Origin: Chloroflexota bacterium
GTDB taxonomy: Bacteria > Chloroflexota > UBA6077 > JACCZL01
DNA length: 5,329 bases
Reading direction: 5' to 3'
Assembly: GCA_013695975.1 (NCBI GenBank)
Contig: JACCZL010000312.1
Span: 1 to 5,329 of the forward strand
Under the pieces are notes generated by a model that made no database searches, had not been told where the DNA came from, and saw only the letters and a program-made list of their open reading frames with translations. A program made the translations under genes and the position numbers. Position 1 is the stretch's first letter. Every line of letters starts with the position of its first letter. This document shows positions 1 to 5,329 of the stretch, in pieces.

Positions 1-1
1 T

Positions 2-931
2 TTGGCGGGCCTCCTCGAAGTCTGGCACCTCGCGATCTTTGCGTTCGTCCAGGGCATCGCCTTCTCCTTCAACATGCCAGCCCGCCAAACCTATGCCGCC
101 CAGGTCGTCGGGCGGCGGCTGCTCCGCAGCGCGGTTGCCCTCAACAACGCCGGGGTCAACTTCTGCCGAATTGCCGGGCCGGCGGTCGCCGGTCCCTTGC
201 TCGCGGTCGCGGCAGTCGGCGTCAACGGCGTGTTCGGGCTGATGACGGCGTTGTACTGCCTGGTGCTCGTCGCGCTGGTGCGCCTGCCGCCGGTCCCCCC
301 CGCGGTCGAGTCCGCGTCGGAGTCAGAGATGGACGCTCGCGATCGCTTACTCGAGGGGCTCCGCTACATTCGCTCGTCCCCGATGCTGCTCGTCCTGCTG
401 AGCCTCGCCTGCGTGACGCTCTTCTTCGGCATGCCGTACCAGCACCTCATGCCGGTGTTCTCAGAGCGGGTGTTCGAGGTTGGTCCGATCGGGCTGGGGA
501 TCATGATGGGCGCGAACGGGCTCGGGGCGCTGGCCGGCTCGCTCTTCGTGGCGGCGTCGTCGGGCCTGGCTCGGCCGGCCCTGCTCCAGATCGCCTGCGG
601 CACCGGGTTCGGGTTGGCGTTGGTCGGCTTCGCGCTCGCTCCGACCTTCGCCGTCGCGGTGTTCCTGATGTTGCTCGTCGGCTTCGCGTCGGCGGCCTAC
701 ATCGCGTTCAACAGCACGCTGATCATGGGCAACACCGAGCCCCGGCTGTACGGCCGAGTCCTCAGCGTCTATCTGCTCACGTTCGCGGTCACGCCGGTGG
801 CGGCGCTCCCACTCTCGTGGCTGACGGAGCAGGTCGGAGCGCGGACGGCGGTGGCCAGCTTCGGCGTCGTGGTCGTCCTGGTGGTCCTGGGCGCCGCCCT
901 TTTCTACCCGCCCTATCGCCGAGTCAAGTGA
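2..931 (+). CDS. Major facilitator superfamily (MFS) transporter, 5' end cut off by the window
   Basis: This is probably a proton-driven exporter in the cytoplasmic membrane; the substrate cannot be told from sequence. About 309 residues are visible and nine membrane segments can be picked out by eye: roughly residues 8-26, 50-70, 74-94, 129-152, 160-186, 188-210, 212-235, 251-273 and 281-303. A charged cytoplasmic loop at about 103-125 separates the first three from the last six. This matches TM4-TM12 of a 12-TM protein, with about 100 residues missing upstream. The stretch with LNNAGVNFCRIAGPAVAG (47-64), the loop ending in GLRYIRSSP (119-127) and GMPYQHLMPVF (143-153) resemble the EntS-like MFS_3 group (recollection). 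The TTG at position 2 is just an in-frame codon, not a credible start. The gene ends in TGA at 929-931 and converges on ruvB. The family call is firm; the subgroup is tentative. Confidence 0.88.
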   Translation: MAGLLEVWHLAIFAFVQGIAFSFNMPARQTYAAQVVGRRLLRSAVALNNAGVNFCRIAGPAVAGPLLAVAAVGVNGVFGLMTALYCLVLVALVRLPPVPPAVESASESEMDARDRLLEGLRYIRSSPMLLVLLSLACVTLFFGMPYQHLMPVFSERVFEVGPIGLGIMMGANGLGALAGSLFVAASSGLARPALLQIACGTGFGLALVGFALAPTFAVAVFLMLLVGFASAAYIAFNSTLIMGNTEPRLYGRVLSVYLLTFAVTPVAALPLSWLTEQVGARTAVASFGVVVVLVVLGAALFYPPYRRVK

Positions 932-955
932 GTGGTGCCGATGAGTCGGCGCTGC
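932..955 (+). terminator. Stem-loop directly after the transporter stop codon (weak terminator candidate)
   Basis: GCCGA (937-941) pairs with TCGGC (946-950) around the tetraloop TGAG. The stem can extend outward to 932/955 through five more pairs, three of them G-U. It begins one base after the TGA. There is no run of T after it, so it is not a classical intrinsic terminator. It may instead protect the mRNA 3' end or be chance in GC-rich DNA. Confidence 0.25.
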
Positions 956-961
956 GCAGGA

Positions 962-1000
962 CCTCCAATGTCATGCTGAGCCTCCACTGTCATTCTGAGC
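962..1000 (+). repeat. Imperfect tandem repeat, 19-base period, overlapping the left arm of the palindrome
   Basis: CCTCCAATGTCATGCTGAG (962-980) is followed at once by CCTCCACTGTCATTCTGAG (981-999). The copies differ at two of 19 positions, and the next base is C in both. The second copy runs into the left arm of the 30-bp inverted repeat, so the first looks like a decayed or partial copy of the arm's outer end. Confidence 0.7.
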
Positions 1001-1062
1001 GAAGCGAAGAATCTCGGTGCCCGAACTCGAGGACCGAGATTCTTCGCTTCGCTCAGAATGAC
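989..1062. repeat. Perfect 30-bp inverted repeat (palindromic intergenic repeat element)
   Basis: The left arm 989-1018 begins GTCATTCTGAGCGAAGCGAA. The right arm 1033-1062 is its exact reverse complement, with all 30 positions matching. The 14-base loop at 1019-1032 contains CTCGAG. Outside the arms, 988/1063 (T-G) and 987/1064 (C-G) could still pair. The transcript of either strand would fold into a long stable hairpin. The element sits between convergent genes, 57 bases after the transporter stop and 30 bases beyond the ruvB stop. There is no T-run on either side, so it is not a standard terminator, although it could block or stabilise transcripts in both directions. From memory, motifs of the type CTGAGCGAAGCGAAGAATCT recur between genes in many unrelated bacterial genomes and give spurious peptides containing SERSEES or RFAQND. 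I could not check this. No transposase is nearby. Confidence 0.92.
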
Positions 1063-1070
1063 GGCACGGA

Positions 1071-1084
1071 GTACAGAATGGCAG
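1071..1084 (-). repeat. Degenerate outer copy of the palindrome end, right side
   Basis: Read on the - strand this is CTGCCATTCTGTAC, which resembles the arm end TGTCATTCTGAGC. The CAGAATG at 1074-1080 repeats the CAGAATG at 1054-1060 with a 20-base period. It mirrors the degenerate copy at 969-981 on the left, so the whole element may span about 962-1084. The similarity is partial and could in part be chance. Confidence 0.4.
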
Positions 1085-1092
1085 CAAGGCGG

Positions 1093-2121
1093 TCAGAGCG
1101 GTAGGGGTTGCTGATCGACGCGGCGGGGGGGCTCGACGCCAAGGTGGGCATAGGCGCGCGGCGTTGCTCGTCGGCCGGTCGAGGTGCGGACGAGGAACCC
1201 TTGCTGGAGGAGGTAGGGCTCGACGACGTCGGTGAGGGTGTCGGTCTCCTCCTGGAGCGTCGCGGCGAGGGCCTCGATGCCGACGGGACCGCCGTTGTAG
1301 CGCGTCACGATCGCCCGCAGCACCTTGCGGTCCAGCTCATCGAGCCCCTCGTCGTCGACACCTTCGAGCTGGAGCGAAGCCTGGGCAACCTCGAGCGAGA
1401 CCGGGGCGTGGCCCTTGACCTGGGCGTAGTCGCGGACGCGCCGCAGCAGGCGGTTGGCGATCCGTGGGGTGCCGCGCGAGCGGCGCGCCAGCTCGGCCGC
1501 CGCCTCCGCCACGATCTCGACGCCGAGCAGGCCGGCCGAGCGCCAAACGATCGCCTCCAGCTCGGCCGGGGTGTAGAAGTCGAGGTGGAAGTAGAGCCCG
1601 AAGCGGTCACGGAGCGGCGAGGAGAGGAGCCCGGCGCGGGTCGTCGCCCCGACCAGGGTGAAGCGCTTCAGCGGCAGGCGTATCGCCTTGGCGAACGGGC
1701 CCTTGTCGAGGATGAAATCGACGGCGAAATCCTCCATCGCCGGGTAGAGATACTCCTCGATCGAGCGCGGCGTGCGGTGGATCTCGTCGACAAAGAGGAC
1801 GTCGCCGAGCTGGAGGTTGGTCAGCATGCCCATCAGATCGGCGGTCTTCTCGAGGGCCGGACCCGAAGTCGTGACCAGCTTGCCGTCCATCTCGTTGGCG
1901 ATGATGTGGGCCAGACTGGTCTTGCCCAGGCCCGGCGGGCCGTGAAAGAGGACGTGCTCGAGCGGCTCGTCGCGTTCCTGGGCGGCCGTGATGGCGATGG
2001 CGAGCCGCTCCTTGATCGTGGCCTGGCCGACGAAGTTGTCGAGCGACGACGGCCGCAGCGCGGTGCCGGGATCATCGTCGTCGGGGAGCGGTCCGGGCGA
2101 GACGAGTCGGTCGAGGCTCAC
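1093..2121 (-). CDS. ruvB: Holliday junction branch migration ATPase RuvB
   Basis: RuvB is the AAA+ motor that, with RuvA, pumps DNA through a Holliday junction in the cytoplasm during recombinational repair. The protein has 342 residues, typical of the family. In order it shows a short N-terminal segment ending in LDNFVGQ (27-33), Walker A GPPGLGKTS (61-69), Walker B VLFVDEIH (108-115), the RuvB signature YLYPAMEDF (124-132), sensor 1 with GATTRAG (158-164) and SPLRDRFG (168-175), which carries the expected arginine finger R171. Sensor 2 follows in RRSRGTPRIANRLLRR (213-228). The C-terminal winged-helix DNA-binding domain contains GGPVGIEAL (277-285), EPYLLQQGFL (301-310) and ATPRAYAHLG (319-328). 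The start is GTG, chosen because GGAGG lies 5 bases before it and the N-terminus fits. It follows ruvA by 12 bases and is last in the ruvCAB operon. No key residue is missing. Confidence 0.98.
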   Translation of the reverse strand: MSLDRLVSPGPLPDDDDPGTALRPSSLDNFVGQATIKERLAIAITAAQERDEPLEHVLFHGPPGLGKTSLAHIIANEMDGKLVTTSGPALEKTADLMGMLTNLQLGDVLFVDEIHRTPRSIEEYLYPAMEDFAVDFILDKGPFAKAIRLPLKRFTLVGATTRAGLLSSPLRDRFGLYFHLDFYTPAELEAIVWRSAGLLGVEIVAEAAAELARRSRGTPRIANRLLRRVRDYAQVKGHAPVSLEVAQASLQLEGVDDEGLDELDRKVLRAIVTRYNGGPVGIEALAATLQEETDTLTDVVEPYLLQQGFLVRTSTGRRATPRAYAHLGVEPPRRVDQQPLPL

Positions 2122-2124
2122 ACA

Positions 2125-2131
2125 CCCCTCC
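2125..2131 (-). promoter_or_regulatory. Ribosome binding site of ruvB
   Basis: On the - strand GGAGGGG lies in the 12-base gap between the ruvA TAA and the ruvB GTG, with 5 bases between GGAGG and the start codon. This near-ideal site fixes the GTG at 2121 as the start and lets ruvB be translated independently of ruvA. Confidence 0.8.
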
Positions 2132-2133
2132 AG

Positions 2134-2739
2134 TTACTGGCGGAAGTATTCCATCACGACGTCCTCGACGGCCCGCAGCTCCGGCTGAGCCTTGAGGAGA
2201 CGGGCCACGTCGCGGGTGGCGTCGGGACGCTTGATCCCCATCTCGACCAGCAGCTCGACTGCCAGGCGCTTCAGCTCGTCGTCGGTTGACGGCAGCCGAG
2301 CGGTCGCCGTTTCCTCGAGGGCAGCGAAGCCGGCCACCTTCTGGCGCAGGGTAGCGACGATCTTCTCAGCCCCGGCGGCGCTGATGCCCGGCAGGCTGTC
2401 GACGAGCCGCGTGTTCTGCTCCTGGATGGCCTGGGCGATGCGATTGATCGGCAGGACCATCGCACGGGCGGCCCCTCGCGGACCGACCCGCGTGACCGAC
2501 TTGAGGAGCAGCCAGAACTGGCGCTCCTCCTCGCGGGCGAAGCCGTAGAGGACCGGCGTCGGCTGGTCGCGCGTGGCAAGGTAGGCGATCTTCAGGTCGA
2601 GGGGCGCGCCCTCGGCGAGCGGCCCGAGCGCCTGCTCGACGATGGGCGGCAGCACGACCTCATAGCCGACGCCGTTGACGTCGACGACGATCGCCTCGCC
2701 GCTCCGCCCGCGGAAGGCCCCCCGCAGCGCCGCGATCAT
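2134..2739 (-). CDS. ruvA: Holliday junction DNA-binding protein RuvA
   Basis: RuvA is the tetrameric protein that binds and flattens the Holliday junction and loads RuvB rings. The protein has 201 residues (E. coli has 203). Domain I (about 1-65, OB fold) contains DVNGVGYEV (20-28) and ends in VLYGF (63-67). Domain II carries two helix-hairpin-helix motifs, around SVTRVGPRGAARAM (81-94) and LPGISAAGAEKIV (116-128). After a linker near 142-153, domain III (about 154-201) has the small helical RuvB-contacting fold, with ELLVEMGIKRPDATRDV (162-178). The ATG at 2739 overlaps the ruvC stop as ATGA, and only a weak GGGG precedes it, so translation is probably coupled to ruvC. The open frame continues further upstream, but that part is the out-of-frame shadow of ruvC. 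One oddity: the acidic pin of E. coli (E55-D56) seems to align with D58-Q59, leaving one acidic residue. Confidence 0.96.
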   Translation of the reverse strand: MIAALRGAFRGRSGEAIVVDVNGVGYEVVLPPIVEQALGPLAEGAPLDLKIAYLATRDQPTPVLYGFAREEERQFWLLLKSVTRVGPRGAARAMVLPINRIAQAIQEQNTRLVDSLPGISAAGAEKIVATLRQKVAGFAALEETATARLPSTDDELKRLAVELLVEMGIKRPDATRDVARLLKAQPELRAVEDVVMEYFRQ

Positions 2740-3299
2740 CGCCCCGTGAGCTGGCCGCCGGAGAGGGCGCGCAACTGGTGGAGGCCGGCGATCGCCAGCG
2801 CGATGGCGTCGCTCAGGTCGCTCGCGACCCGGACGGCCTCGATGTCGCACAGGTGAAAGGCGACCCGCTGGACTTGCTCCTTGGAGGCGTGACCGTTGCC
2901 GGTGAGGCGCTGCTTGACGGTCGTGGCGGTCAACGGGAGGACCGGGACAGCGGCAAGCTCGGCCGCGAGACAGAGCACGCCCCGCAGATGCGCCATCTTG
3001 AGCGCGGCCTTCGGGAACCGCGGGGTCGTAAACAGATCTTCGATGACCACCAGGTCTGGCCGATGCACCTCGAGCAGCGTGGTAAAACGAGCATAGCCCT
3101 CCGCCAGGCGGCTGCCAAGCTGGGCGCTGGCGCGCGGCGCGATGACCCCCGCGTCGATGGCCCGATAACGCTGGCCGTCGGCGACCACGACGGCCCAACC
3201 CGTTCGAGTCAAACCGGGATCGACGCCGAGTACCCGGGCGACTTCGGAAATAGGCTCGTGAACCGCGGCGGCAGCGCCACGGCGGGCGGGTATGACCAC
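2736..3299 (-). CDS. ruvC: Crossover junction endodeoxyribonuclease RuvC
   Basis: RuvC is the dimeric, metal-dependent nuclease that cuts Holliday junctions symmetrically after RuvAB has moved them. The RNase H-like fold is clear: VLGVDPGLTRTGWA (23-36) with catalytic D27, VVIEDLF (84-90) with E87, and SDLSDAIALA (160-169) with D161 and D164. These correspond to E. coli D7, E66, D138 and D141. LKMAHLRGVL (100-109) and HASKEQVQRV (137-146) are also typical. The protein has 187 residues. The family usually starts just before the first strand (like MRVLGIDPG), so there are about 20 extra N-terminal residues rich in Ala and Arg. The GTG start is the only credible one: AGGAG lies 7 bases before it, and no ATG, GTG or TTG occurs between it and the DPG motif. 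The gene overlaps ruvA by four bases and heads the ruvCAB cluster. Confidence 0.96.
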   Translation of the reverse strand: MVIPARRGAAAAVHEPISEVARVLGVDPGLTRTGWAVVVADGQRYRAIDAGVIAPRASAQLGSRLAEGYARFTTLLEVHRPDLVVIEDLFTTPRFPKAALKMAHLRGVLCLAAELAAVPVLPLTATTVKQRLTGNGHASKEQVQRVAFHLCDIEAVRVASDLSDAIALAIAGLHQLRALSGGQLTGR

Positions 3300-3306
3300 G
3301 GATCTT

Positions 3307-3311
3307 CTCCT
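3307..3311 (-). promoter_or_regulatory. Ribosome binding site of ruvC
   Basis: On the - strand AGGAG is followed by 7 bases and the GTG at 3299. It supports translation from that GTG and therefore the N-terminal extension of RuvC. Confidence 0.75.
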
Positions 3312-3331
3312 GCGGGCCTGGCGTCGCGCCT

Positions 3332-3361
3332 ATTGTACGGCCGAGGCTGGGGCCCTGGTAA
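3332..3361 (-). promoter_or_regulatory. Candidate sigma-70-type promoter before ruvC
   Basis: On the - strand TACAAT (3337-3332) matches the -10 consensus at five of six positions. TTACCA (3361-3356), 18 bases upstream, matches the -35 consensus at four of six. Transcription would start near 3325, leaving a leader of about 25 bases that contains the ruvC ribosome binding site. It sits in the 95-base cobQ-ruvC spacer, as expected if ruvCAB has its own promoter. AT-rich hexamers are rare in this GC-rich DNA, which adds some weight. No LexA-type operator was recognised. Confidence 0.45.
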
Positions 3362-3394
3362 GTGTCGGAGATGAGTGCATGAGGCGCACTGGGG

Positions 3395-4924
3395 CTAGGC
3401 CAATTTGCAAGCGACCTCCAACTGGCGGACGTCGAGCGATCGGCGGACCGCGTCGGCGAGGTCGTCGTACTGTCGGGCGCGATCGACGGCCTTGAAAGCG
3501 GGGGCGGGGCGCTCGCCCTTGCGCTCCAGCAGCCAGCCTACCAGCGCCTGGCGGACCATGTCGTTGTCGAAGAGTCCATGCAGGTATGAGCCCAGGACGA
3601 GGCCATTTGGCGAGACAAGCCCGTCGCGGTCCTCGGTCGCGACGTTCGATCGCTCAGAGACCGTGAAGAGCGGGCTCGCCGCCTCGAGCTGCTCGGTCTG
3701 GCCCATGTGGATCTCGTACCCGGCTATGGCTGCTCCCGCCGCGGCGGCGAAGGGACCCCGCGCGGCGATGACGGTGCCGGTGACGCGGCAGGTCTGCTTC
3801 GTCGTCGCGAACGTCGTTCGGACCGACAGCAGCCCGAGCCCGTCCGCTCCGGTCTCGGCCGACTCGGATCGCGTCGGGTCCAGAATGCGCTCCCCGAGCA
3901 TCTGGAAGCCCCCGCAAATGCCCAGGATAGGCGTGCCGCGAGCGGCGAGCGCCGTAATCTGACCCGCCAGGCCAGTCTGCCGTAGCCAGGCGAGATCGGG
4001 CAGGGTGGTCTTGGTGCCGGGCAGAATGATTAGATCGGGCTGTCCCACATGCCCGACTTGATCGGCGTAACGCACGGAGACCGACGGTTCAGCGGCGAGT
4101 GGTCCGAAGTCGTCGAAGTTGGCGATGCGGGGGAGTCGCACGACCACCACGTCCAGAGTCCCCGCTTCGGCAGGCGCGCCGCGTCCATCGAGGGCCAGCG
4201 AGTCCTCCTCCGGCAGATCGAGGTCGTGCAAATAGGGGATGACCCCGAGCACGGGCACGCCAGTGCGCTGCTCCAGCAAGCTCAAGCCCGAGTCGAGGAT
4301 CGCCGGATCGCCTCGGAACTTGTTGATGGCGAGGCCACAGACCAGGGCACGCTCCTCGGGCTCGAGCAGCGCGAGCGTTCCGACCAGGGCGGCGAAGACC
4401 CCGCCGCGTTCGATGTCGCCGACCAGCAGGACGGGTGCCCGCGTGTGGAGGGCGACCCGCATGTTCGCCAGGTCGGCATGCCGCAAGTTGATCTCAGCCG
4501 GACTGCCGGCCCCCTCGGCGACGACCAGGTCGACGCGCGCACGCAGCCTGGTGAGCGCCTCGACGACGACCGGCCAGAGCGAGGACTTGGTTCGATAGTA
4601 GTCGGCCGCCGCCATGGACCCGGTCGAGCGACCGTTGACGACGACCTGGGCTCTGGCGTCGCCTTCTGGCTTGAGGAGGATCGGGTTCATGTCAATCGAC
4701 GCTTCGATGCCCGCCGCCTCCGCCTGCACCGCCTGAGCGCGCCCGATCTCGCCTCCCTCGACAGCGACGAAGGAGTTGAGCGCCATGTTCTGGGCCTTGA
4801 ACGGCGCGACCCTCAGCCCCTTTTGACGGAAGATGCGGCAAAGCGCCGTCGTCAGGATGCTCTTGCCGACGTGGGAGGCCGTCCCCTGGACCATCAGGAC
4901 CGGGGCTAACGAGCGTTTGACCAT
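3395..4924 (-). CDS. cobQ: Cobyric acid synthase (glutamine-hydrolysing) CobQ/CbiP
   Basis: This enzyme makes the four ATP- and glutamine-dependent amidations (side chains b, d, e and g) that turn adenosylcobyrinic acid a,c-diamide into adenosylcobyric acid in coenzyme B12 synthesis. It has 509 residues, normal for the family. The N-terminal dethiobiotin-synthetase-like ATPase domain (about 8-235) shows VQGTASHVGKS (12-22, P-loop), PFKAQNMALNS (41-51), MNPILLKPEGD (79-89), VAEGAGSPAEINL (135-147) and GDIERGGVFA (169-178). The C-terminal class I glutamine amidotransferase domain (about 257-465) has LPGTKTT (301-307), GICGGFQMLG (335-344) with nucleophile C337, and GSYLHGLFDND (445-455) with H449. 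The ATG shares its A with the cobT stop (TGATG), and no clear ribosome binding site is visible, so translation is probably coupled to cobT. The gene ends in TAG, 95 bases before ruvC. All catalytic residues I looked for are present. Confidence 0.97.
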   Translation of the reverse strand: MVKRSLAPVLMVQGTASHVGKSILTTALCRIFRQKGLRVAPFKAQNMALNSFVAVEGGEIGRAQAVQAEAAGIEASIDMNPILLKPEGDARAQVVVNGRSTGSMAAADYYRTKSSLWPVVVEALTRLRARVDLVVAEGAGSPAEINLRHADLANMRVALHTRAPVLLVGDIERGGVFAALVGTLALLEPEERALVCGLAINKFRGDPAILDSGLSLLEQRTGVPVLGVIPYLHDLDLPEEDSLALDGRGAPAEAGTLDVVVVRLPRIANFDDFGPLAAEPSVSVRYADQVGHVGQPDLIILPGTKTTLPDLAWLRQTGLAGQITALAARGTPILGICGGFQMLGERILDPTRSESAETGADGLGLLSVRTTFATTKQTCRVTGTVIAARGPFAAAAGAAIAGYEIHMGQTEQLEAASPLFTVSERSNVATEDRDGLVSPNGLVLGSYLHGLFDNDMVRQALVGWLLERKGERPAPAFKAVDRARQYDDLADAVRRSLDVRQLEVACKLA

Positions 4925-5329
4925 CAGCCCGGTCGGCCGGGCATGTCGCCCGCTGGGATCGCGGGCGGGGCGCTCTGGCGGGACACGCCGGCCTCCGCGA
5001 AGGTCGCCATCTCGCGGGGCAGACGGCAGGCCAGGCGGACAAGGTGGAGCGCGATTGCCGCCCCGCTCCCTTCACCCAGGCGCAGGCCGAGCTCGATCAA
5101 TGGCTCGAGCTCGAGGTACTCCAGGGCAACCCGGTGGCCGGGTTCTGGCGACCGGTGTGAGGCGATCAGATAAGGGCGGACCGCGGGGCAGAGGCCGACC
5201 GCGACCAGGGCGGCGGCGCCGGCGATCAGGCCGTCGAGGAGCACCGGACGTCGAGCGGCGGCGGCGCCGACGATCGCCCCGACCAGGCCGGCGATCTCGA
5301 ACCCCCCGACGGCGGCGAGGGCGCCGAGC
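4924..5329 (-). CDS. cobT: Nicotinate-nucleotide--dimethylbenzimidazole phosphoribosyltransferase CobT, C-terminal part
   Basis: CobT transfers phosphoribose from nicotinate mononucleotide to 5,6-dimethylbenzimidazole, giving the alpha-ribazole phosphate used for the lower ligand of cobalamin. Only the last 134 codons are inside the window; the family has about 350 residues, so the start lies beyond the right edge. Visible hallmarks, counted from the edge, are AAVGGFEIAGLVGAI (5-19), PVLLDGLIAGAAALVA (28-43), YLIASHRSPEPGH (53-65) and GLRLGEGSGAA (81-91). E86 there corresponds to the catalytic glutamate (E317 of the Salmonella enzyme, from memory). REMATFAEAGVS (near the end) is the typical C-terminal motif. 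About 18 further residues rich in Pro, Ala and Gly form a tail without family similarity that I recognise. The GTG at 5244 is internal. The stop codon overlaps the cobQ ATG by one base, so the two genes form an operon. Confidence 0.96.
   Translation of the reverse strand, partial: LGALAAVGGFEIAGLVGAIVGAAAARRPVLLDGLIAGAAALVAVGLCPAVRPYLIASHRSPEPGHRVALEYLELEPLIELGLRLGEGSGAAIALHLVRLACRLPREMATFAEAGVSRQSAPPAIPAGDMPGRPG

Noticed and set aside
989..1062. Classical intrinsic terminator or CRISPR repeat
   Set aside because: There is no T-run on either strand after the hairpin, and there is only one palindrome with no repeat-spacer array.
1108..2289. A 393-codon open frame on the + strand opposite ruvB
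   Set aside because: It is a mirror of the ruvB codons; such long antisense frames are common in GC-rich genes. Its product is low-complexity, rich in Arg, Gly, Glu and Asp, with no family signature, while ruvB is complete and intact.
2740..3198. In-frame 5' extension of ruvA to 354 residues
   Set aside because: The added residues are the out-of-frame reading of ruvC, and RuvA homology begins exactly at the ATG at 2739 (MIAALRG).
2778..3374. A 198-codon open frame on the + strand opposite ruvC
   Set aside because: It is antisense to the intact ruvC and runs across its promoter region; the product resembles no family I know.
3374..3390. Possible terminator hairpin after cobQ (AGTGC / GCACT with a 7-base loop)
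   Set aside because: The stem has only five pairs and no T-run follows on the - strand, so it is too weak to call.
3300..3394. Possible cobalamin riboswitch in the cobQ-ruvC spacer
   Set aside because: The 95-base spacer is too short for the aptamer, lies downstream of the cob genes, and has no recognisable B12 box. A riboswitch would be expected upstream of the cob operon, outside the window.
4049..4909. A 286-codon open frame on the + strand opposite cobQ
   Set aside because: It lies wholly inside cobQ, has no recognisable domain and shows the composition expected of an antisense shadow.

Overview
The window is GC-rich DNA (about two thirds G+C by eye) with ordinary, densely packed bacterial genes. 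It suggests a chromosomal segment of a high-GC bacterium. The protein wording (RuvB, CobT) and the palindromic repeat at 989-1062 are compatible with Chloroflexota, for example relatives of Thermomicrobia/Sphaerobacter. That placement is from memory and is weak. Nothing here looks like a plasmid, phage, CRISPR array or defence island.

Layout from left to right. (1) At 2-931 on the + strand lies the last three quarters of a major facilitator superfamily exporter, cut by the window edge. (2) At 932-1092 is a 161-base gap between convergent genes. It holds a short stem-loop right after the transporter stop and a perfect 30-bp inverted repeat (arms 989-1018 and 1033-1062) with degenerate copies of its outer sequence on both sides. 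(3) On the - strand, ruvC (2736-3299), ruvA (2134-2739) and ruvB (1093-2121) form a compact operon encoding the complete Holliday-junction resolvasome. ruvC and ruvA overlap by 4 bases, and ruvA and ruvB are 12 bases apart with a strong ribosome binding site in the gap. (4) A 95-base spacer at 3300-3394 carries a good ribosome binding site for ruvC and a plausible sigma-70-type promoter. (5) cobQ (3395-4924) and the 3' part of cobT (4924-5329, cut by the right edge), also on the - strand, are two cobalamin biosynthesis genes whose stop and start codons share a base (TGATG).

How the genes work together: CobQ amidates the corrin ring to give cobyric acid, and CobT activates the lower-ligand base for nucleotide loop assembly, so both serve late coenzyme B12 synthesis. 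RuvA and RuvB form the branch-migration motor and RuvC cuts the junction, so the three together finish recombinational repair. The cob and ruv genes point the same way and could be partly co-transcribed, but the promoter-like site before ruvC suggests the ruv genes can also be expressed alone. No functional link between the two sets is evident.

I found no undescribed multi-gene system. The least explained item is the palindromic repeat between the transporter and ruvB.
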